Positions 7,227-10,555 of a DNA stretch of 10,555 nucleotides are shown here, in pieces (position 1 is the stretch's first letter; the number at the start of each line of letters is the position of its first letter). Origin of the DNA: SAR324 cluster bacterium (GTDB lineage Bacteria > SAR324 > XYD2-FULL-50-16); the NCBI GenBank assembly GCA_002401295.1, contig NVSR01000139.1:1-10555 (forward strand), written 5' to 3'. The translations under genes were made by a program, and so were the position numbers. A model generated the notes under the pieces. That model had not been told where the DNA came from. It worked only from the letters and a program-made list of their open reading frames with translations, and made no database searches.

Positions 7227-8168
7227 CTACTCTACCACAAGATTCTTCAAGCAGGCATATTGCAAAAATTCACTTCTGTAATCTGAGTGAAATCTCATTT
7301 TCCGACCCGTTTTGGGATGAAAAAATGATAAATAAGAAGCATGTAACAGCTGTCGTTCGATTCTACCATAGGGTTCGTAAACAGGCTCCCGTTCTCCTTT
7401 CATAATTTGCACGAAAGTTTCATCCGTCTGCCCATATAATTTATCCCCCAGAATCGGGAACCCGGCATATTCCGCATGACAACGGATTTGATGGGTTCTT
7501 CCTGTAAACAACTTAACTTTAGCCAAAGTTAAGCCCTGCTGAACCCGTTTAGCAATAAACAGAGTTTTTGAGGGTTTACCCTCCGGGGTCACTTCCTGCC
7601 GAATCCCTACACGGTTCCCATCTTTTTTGACCTTTTTGATCGGGGCCTCAGTCAAAATTTCAGGTTCACGGAACTCCCCACGTAAGATGGCGTGATATTC
7701 CTTTTCCGGTATCCGCTGAAAGAACTGCTTTCCCAGCTGAGTTGCCACCTCTTTGGTTCTGGCGATTAGCAAAACCCCTGATGTTTCTTTATCCAAGCGA
7801 TGCACAGCGTAGAGTTCCGGAAAACCTTCGCCTTCTTTCAATATATTCAATAACGTATTTTGATAGTACTTGCCTGATTCACTAATGGGAATATTCCCAT
7901 TTTTTTCGACAACTACAATCAAGTCATCCACATAGAGAATGTTATAACGAGTATCAATTTTCGGTTCCTCAGACCGGGGCCGAATATAACTGACTATATC
8001 ACGGTTTACCAGGATCCAATCAGGATCCACTTGCTCTCCATTGACTTTAATCGCTCCACTTGAAATCTTCTGAATCCATCCTTCCCTTTGACGGTAAGTA
8101 AAACGCTGGACCAAAAAATCTATCAACCTTTCCGATTCCTTATGTCGAATATATTTGAATTTCTGCAT
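7227..8168 (-). CDS. RluA-family 23S rRNA pseudouridine synthase
   Basis: The 313-residue protein has an N-terminal S4 RNA-binding domain (about 12-62, ending KVNGEQVDPDWILVNRDIV) and an RluA-type catalytic domain. The catalytic motif HRLDKETSG carries the nucleophilic Asp126. FTGRTHQIRCHAEYAG and the late LLHASYLSFFHP are further family signatures. The enzyme isomerises specific uridines in RNA. S4-containing relatives include RluC and RluD, which act on 23S rRNA, but the target cannot be assigned from sequence, so no symbol is given. The ATG has AAGGA directly abutting it, an unusually short spacing, yet no other start lies near the S4 domain. It precedes rplU on the same strand, with an independent promoter in between. 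Confidence 0.9.
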   Translation of the reverse strand: MQKFKYIRHKESERLIDFLVQRFTYRQREGWIQKISSGAIKVNGEQVDPDWILVNRDIVSYIRPRSEEPKIDTRYNILYVDDLIVVVEKNGNIPISESGKYYQNTLLNILKEGEGFPELYAVHRLDKETSGVLLIARTKEVATQLGKQFFQRIPEKEYHAILRGEFREPEILTEAPIKKVKKDGNRVGIRQEVTPEGKPSKTLFIAKRVQQGLTLAKVKLFTGRTHQIRCHAEYAGFPILGDKLYGQTDETFVQIMKGEREPVYEPYGRIERQLLHASYLSFFHPKTGRKMRFHSDYRSEFLQYACLKNLVVE

Positions 8169-8235
8169 TCCTTACTTCAGTTATTCTTGGTTTGCTCATC
8201 CTACAAAACCGGATTTTTGTCCGGTGAAACAGGCA

Positions 8236-8274
8236 TGACTAAGTTTGAAGTATCGGGTAGAGGCGACTTAGTCA
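8236..8274. repeat. 9-bp perfect inverted repeat upstream of the pseudouridine synthase gene
   Basis: TGACTAAGT (8236-8244) and ACTTAGTCA (8266-8274) are exact reverse complements with a 21-bp spacer, so arm centres are 30 bp apart, close to three helical turns. On the - strand the right arm overlaps TTGACT (8270-8275), a possible -35 for the rlu gene. An operator is one reading and an RNA hairpin is another. Confidence 0.5.
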
Positions 8275-8365
8275 AATCCACACTAAATTATTTTCTGCCA
8301 GCTTATCTAAATTCGAGACTCGTCGCTTCGCTCCTTAGGGACTTAAAAAAAAATAACAATCACTT

Positions 8366-8454
8366 AAGACTAATGATTCTACAGGTAGGTCGGAGTAAGC
8401 GTAGCGTCTCCAACTCTACCTGTGGAGATATTTTTTTCTAAGAATCTAAGTCTT
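8366..8454 (+). repeat. REP-like palindromic element with flanking inverted repeats and T-tract
   Basis: The core stem is ACAGGTAG (8381-8388) with CTACCTGT (8416-8423). Nested inside are GGAG (8392-8395) and CTCC (8408-8411) around a TAAGCGTAGCGT loop, a style typical of REP/BIME palindromes. Outer arms AAGACT (8366-8371) and GATTCT (8375-8380) match AGAATC (8441-8446) and AGTCTT (8449-8454). A T7 run (8431-8437) follows the core stem by 7 nt, so a + strand terminator is an alternative reading, although no + strand gene precedes it nearby. Confidence 0.55.
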
Positions 8455-8709
8455 GATTTTCCAATTTCAAAGTAATCTAATTAAACACATTGATTAATGT
8501 AATACTTAATCTCAATATATTATATATGCCTGTAGGATAAAGGTTTTTCCGAGCAGCTTATTTTTTAAACCTATTTTAGCTGAGATATTTACAATCTCCT
8601 ACTGTTCAGCTATTTATCACACATGGAAATTCAAATTGTATTCATTGTTATGTTGTAAGACCATTCTCATTTTTAGGCTCTTTCAGAATTCACTCGGTGA
8701 TAAGCTCCT

Positions 8710-9321
8710 ATGGAACTTCAACTACTCTTAATCTCCATTGATGATTTTCCAGCAGCTTTCGACCAGAGAGTTCGTGACTATGGATTCTCATGTTGCTATG
8801 CCAGAGGTAGATTGAAGGCCAGGGAGATCCTGGAGCAAAACGAAATTGATGCTATCGTCTGGCAATATTATGGGTATAGTGATGCTTTAGGCAGGGATTT
8901 GGTGGAGACTTTCAATCAATATGACAGTATTCCTATCATCCTCATTACGGATGATTTTAATGAGCTGGTCTTCTTAAAAGAGATCAAGGGGAAGTTTACC
9001 ACCATAGATCGCAATGATGAAATACAAGATACACTGGATGCAATTGAAAAGTTTTGCTACCAAGTCCCTCTCTCCCCAATAGCGCAAAAGGAGCCATCAA
9101 TCTACGAAATTGATTTCAAACATGTAATGGCCCCTATCATTGAAGGAAAACAGATACAAGAGGAGCTAGACTCCCCCAAAGCTAGGTCCTTCAAAGTTTT
9201 AACACCTTGGGTGGCGGTGGACAGCAATGAGAAAAAGATCTTAGCTGAGTCCTATCACGCACCTCCAAGCCCCTATTTCCTGCGATGGATTGAATGGTTG
9301 AAAGAATTTCCTAATCGATAA
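8710..9321 (+). CDS. Hypothetical protein with degenerate receiver-like N-terminal domain
   Basis: I do not recognise this 203-residue protein. The first 120 or so residues have a response-regulator receiver pattern: a hydrophobic strand ending in acidic Asp11-Asp12, a strand DAIVWQYY at 47-54, IPIILIT at 74-80 with the conserved Thr80, and a final helix. At the phosphoacceptor position the sequence has Trp51/Gln52 in place of Asp, and the usual Lys after strand 5 appears to be Arg101. It would therefore be a phosphorylation-independent pseudo-receiver. The C-terminal 80 residues (Pro-rich start, two Trp near the end) match no family I know and contain no clear DNA-binding helix-turn-helix or membrane segment. 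The Shine-Dalgarno is weak. It stands alone, divergent from the rlu gene and convergent with elbB. Confidence 0.75.
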   Translation: MELQLLLISIDDFPAAFDQRVRDYGFSCCYARGRLKAREILEQNEIDAIVWQYYGYSDALGRDLVETFNQYDSIPIILITDDFNELVFLKEIKGKFTTIDRNDEIQDTLDAIEKFCYQVPLSPIAQKEPSIYEIDFKHVMAPIIEGKQIQEELDSPKARSFKVLTPWVAVDSNEKKILAESYHAPPSPYFLRWIEWLKEFPNR

Positions 9322-9340
9322 CCCCACATTTTTCTTGCTT

Positions 9341-10009
9341 TCAACTCAAAAAGTCTTTGAGTCGTTTTACGACCTCATCAGCCCCATTCATAATATTGGC
9401 TAAACTCGCCTCCAGCATATAACAAGGTCCTGAAATCAGCTTCAACTTTTCATCTACCGTAATTTCTTCATGGGTGGTCACTTGATGGATACCCCCCAAT
9501 TGTTGTAGATTTTCCGCATCCTGCGCTTGCTGTCCTAAAGTTAAGCTAGGGCTATCTGTTCCTAGTACCTTAGCTAATAAGATAGGAGAGATGCAAAGAG
9601 CAGCGATTGGCTTCCCCTGTTTACGAATCATTTCAATCCCAGTTTGCACATCAACCTGCACAGACATGTCCACACCCTTAACAGCGTAATCACTCAGATT
9701 TTTAGCGGCACCAAAACCACCGACAAACATCAGCCCATCAATTTCGTCCAGGGCTTCCTTTGTCAAAGCCGTAATATTTCCACGAGCGATTCTTGCTGCT
9801 TCTACCAGTACATTCCGCGTTTCCCCTTCCTGGACTTCTCCTGTCAGGTGATTGACTACATGCATCTGTTCTATATCAGGAGCCATAATCTTTGCTTCCA
9901 GACCATATTTTTCCAATGCGACTAAAGCCGCTACCGCTTCATGAATCTCAGAACCATCATAAACACCACTACCAGATAAGATTACACCAATTTTTTTCTT
10001 CTCAGCCAT
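9341..10009 (-). CDS. elbB: ElbB-type glyoxalase (DJ-1/PfpI superfamily)
   Basis: The 222-residue protein aligns by eye with E. coli ElbB (217 residues) along its length. It shows KKIGVILSGSGVYDGSEIHE at the start, VNHLTGE, ETRNVLVEAARIARG, the VGGFGAAKNLSDYA segment and ALCISP carrying the conserved superfamily Cys139. E. coli ElbB has weak glyoxalase activity and has been linked to early isoprenoid synthesis; the physiological role is unsettled. I prefer the ATG at 10009 because the protein then starts MAEKKKIG like its relatives. An in-frame ATG at 10033 would add eight residues and is also possible. It is convergent with the unknown gene at 8710, with only 19 bp between stops, and lies downstream of nqrM on the same strand. 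Confidence 0.93.
   Translation of the reverse strand: MAEKKKIGVILSGSGVYDGSEIHEAVAALVALEKYGLEAKIMAPDIEQMHVVNHLTGEVQEGETRNVLVEAARIARGNITALTKEALDEIDGLMFVGGFGAAKNLSDYAVKGVDMSVQVDVQTGIEMIRKQGKPIAALCISPILLAKVLGTDSPSLTLGQQAQDAENLQQLGGIHQVTTHEEITVDEKLKLISGPCYMLEASLANIMNGADEVVKRLKDFLS
9344..9362. terminator. Small hairpin at the convergent gene junction
   Basis: ACTCAAA (9344-9350), loop AAGTC, TTTGAGT (9356-9362) is a perfect 7-bp stem just after the 8710 gene and inside the last codons of elbB. On the + strand it is followed by CGTTTT. The stem is AT-rich and the T-run short, so it is a weak candidate terminator for the 8710 gene. Confidence 0.3.
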
Positions 10010-10092
10010 TTCACCCCATTTAGCGGATTGCATAGATAAAACCTAATAGAATCAAAATACTCCAAATCAGCTTTTAACATGTAGAGAAGGTC

Positions 10093-10121
10093 TTTACAAT
10101 TCCTCTCTGCATTTTTTTCAA
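10093..10121 (-). promoter_or_regulatory. Candidate sigma70-like promoter for elbB
   Basis: On the - strand TTGAAA (10116-10121), a 17-bp spacer and TGTAAA (10093-10098) precede elbB by about 60-85 bp. The -35 matches five of six consensus positions and the -10 four of six. It is plausible because a strong hairpin separates elbB from nqrM, but unproven. Confidence 0.35.
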
Positions 10122-10146
10122 TGATTATCCAGGCAACAGCAGATTG

Positions 10147-10231
10147 TTACCTTACATCGGGTAAAAACTTATTATGAAGACGAAAGACAGGAAGATGGGG
10201 GCCTGTATTCCCATGTAGGCACATGGGAATA
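10147..10231. other. Cluster of three stem-loops downstream of nqrM, including a perfect 11-bp hairpin
   Basis: TATTCCCATGT (10206-10216), loop AGGC, and ACATGGGAATA (10221-10231) form a perfect 11-bp stem about 30 bp beyond the nqrM stop. Next to it ACAGG (10187-10191) pairs with CCTGT (10202-10206), and further left TTACC (10147-10151) with GGTAA (10160-10164). No T-tract follows the main stem on either strand. It may act as a 3' mRNA-stabilising structure or factor-assisted terminator for the nqr unit, or be a dispersed repeat. Confidence 0.6.
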
Positions 10232-10260
10232 AGCAAAGAGGAAGTAACTTATGTGGGTGA

Positions 10261-10443
10261 TTAGCTCCGACGACACTCATCCTTTTTTTCGCAGAATTCG
10301 CAGCCATCACCGGAAGCAGCCGCTTCACCGACTTTACCACCGCCACAGGAACCTTGAATAACACGCCCGGTGATCATCACACCCACTGACATGGCCGTGA
10401 TGACAAGAGCAAAGATGACTAGGGAAGCAATAACAGTACTCAT
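10261..10443 (-). CDS. nqrM: Na+-NQR maturation protein NqrM (DUF539)
   Basis: The 60-residue protein has an N-terminal membrane helix (about 4-25) followed by a short cytoplasmic or periplasmic Cys-rich tail. The tail carries GSCGG with Cys33 and then Cys48, Cys51 and Cys57 (CEFCEKKDEC). This is the NqrM layout. In the family, four Cys are conserved, Cys33 is the critical one in Vibrio, and the protein is thought to deliver iron to the Cys4-Fe centre between NqrD and NqrE of the Na+-translocating NADH:quinone oxidoreductase. A good Shine-Dalgarno, AAAGGA, lies 5 bp before the ATG. It starts 2 bp after the stop of the apbE-like frame, matching the usual nqrA-F/apbE/nqrM order and supporting the call despite its small size. 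Confidence 0.88.
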   Translation of the reverse strand: MSTVIASLVIFALVITAMSVGVMITGRVIQGSCGGGKVGEAAASGDGCEFCEKKDECRRS

Positions 10444-10445
10444 AA

Positions 10446-10555
10446 CTATCCTTTAATAGAGTAAAAGAATCGGTCAAATTCAGGTGTACTTTTGATGGTA
10501 AAACCCTCACCAGTACGGATGACAAAATAGACTGCCAGCTTTTTTTATTGTAAAA
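10446..10555 (-). CDS. apbE: C-terminus of ApbE (FAD:protein FMN transferase), partial, apparently frameshifted
   Basis: On the - strand a frame from 10541 to the TAG at 10446-10448 encodes 31 residues beginning KLAVYFVIRTGEGF and ending STPEFDRFFYSIKG. This resembles the ApbE C-terminal pattern of a hydrophobic strand, EGD/EG-G-F, then S-P-x-F-x-x-F. Its position directly before nqrM fits, because ApbE attaches FMN to NqrB and NqrC. Upstream the frame meets TAA (10545-10547) within an A7 run (10540-10546 on the + strand). Reading into the A-run in the neighbouring frame (FYNKK) and stepping back one base restores continuity. Only 9 bp beyond the run are visible, so I cannot tell a sequencing indel, a broken gene and slippage apart. 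Confidence 0.55.

Larger units (their letters stand above)
8169..8709. other. 541-bp gene-free interval between divergent genes
   Basis: No convincing coding frame occurs here. The left part (8200-8280) holds a small ACCGGA/TCCGGT hairpin (8208-8225) and a 9-bp inverted repeat (8236-8274). The middle (8366-8454) holds a REP-like palindrome with a T-run. The right part (from about 8455) is strongly AT-rich, contains the dyad ACATTGATTAATGT (8487-8500) and TA-rich runs at 8514-8527 that could hold a -10 element, and ends in a leader with alternative pairings before the 8710 gene. I could not fix a promoter for either flanking gene with confidence. Confidence 0.6.

Noticed and set aside
8208..8225. 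ACCGGA-TTTTTG-TCCGGT as an intrinsic terminator
   Set aside because: Only 6 bp with a four-base T-run on the - strand and no gene upstream on that strand to terminate. It was kept only as part of the interval description.
8088..8441. A 117-codon open frame on the + strand across the rlu start and the REP-like element
   Set aside because: Its first part is antisense to the conserved S4 domain of the pseudouridine synthase and the rest runs through palindromes. No domain, no Shine-Dalgarno and no protein-like composition support it.
10152..10364. A 70-codon - strand frame with a hydrophobic end
   Set aside because: It overlaps nqrM out of frame and runs through the palindrome cluster, with no supporting signal.
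10334..10525. A 63-codon - strand frame overlapping nqrM and the apbE end
   Set aside because: It is out of frame with both recognisable proteins and resembles nothing. Its first codons may be the pre-shift apbE frame only.
1..10555. Mobile elements, CRISPR arrays, tRNA or rRNA genes, defence systems
   Set aside because: I searched by eye for transposase or integrase motifs, regular spaced repeats and tRNA-like cloverleafs on both strands and found none. Apart from the REP-like element, the window looks like core chromosome.

Overview
The window looks like chromosomal DNA from a Gram-negative bacterium of moderate to low GC. It holds mostly housekeeping genes, with no transposase, integrase, phage gene, tRNA, rRNA or CRISPR array that I can see. 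The mix is an HD-type 7TM c-di-AMP phosphodiesterase homologue (PgpH), an ElbB-type glyoxalase, and the accessory genes of a Na+-translocating NADH:quinone oxidoreductase (nqrM and the end of apbE). This points to a deep-branching, possibly marine, proteobacterium-related lineage. SAR324/Lambdaproteobacteria would fit, but that is a guess from gene content and not a classification.

Left block, + strand, 1-6424: a tight run of rsmB (5' end cut by the window), rpe, ispF, a dapE-like M20 peptidase, pgpH and ybeY. Gaps are short or absent, and ispF and dapE overlap by ATGA, so this is probably one transcription unit. It combines rRNA modification and maturation (RsmB, YbeY), pentose-phosphate and isoprenoid precursor metabolism (Rpe, IspF), diaminopimelate synthesis (DapE) and nucleotide second-messenger turnover (PgpH).

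Middle block, - strand, 6459-8168: reading leftwards, an RluA-family pseudouridine synthase, then rplU (L21) and rpmA (L27). The L21-L27 pair has its own good sigma70-like promoter and a leader containing a tandem repeat. A perfect 9-bp hairpin sits between the two ribosomal protein genes. The pair meets ybeY tail to tail at a GC-rich junction with two overlapping, mutually exclusive hairpins.

A 541-bp gene-free stretch (8169-8709) follows. It contains a REP-like palindrome with a T-tract, a 9-bp inverted repeat near the pseudouridine synthase promoter region, and an AT-rich structured leader. The leader precedes a gene of unknown function (8710-9321) that looks like a receiver domain lacking its phosphoacceptor aspartate.

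Right block, - strand, 9341-10555: elbB, a 227-bp gap with a perfect 11-bp hairpin, then nqrM and directly upstream of it what I read as the C-terminus of apbE. The apbE frame is interrupted by an in-frame stop beside an A7 run, so it needs a -1 shift or an indel correction. In Na+-NQR organisms ApbE attaches FMN to NqrB/NqrC and NqrM is needed for complex maturation, so nqrABCDEF probably lies just beyond the right edge.
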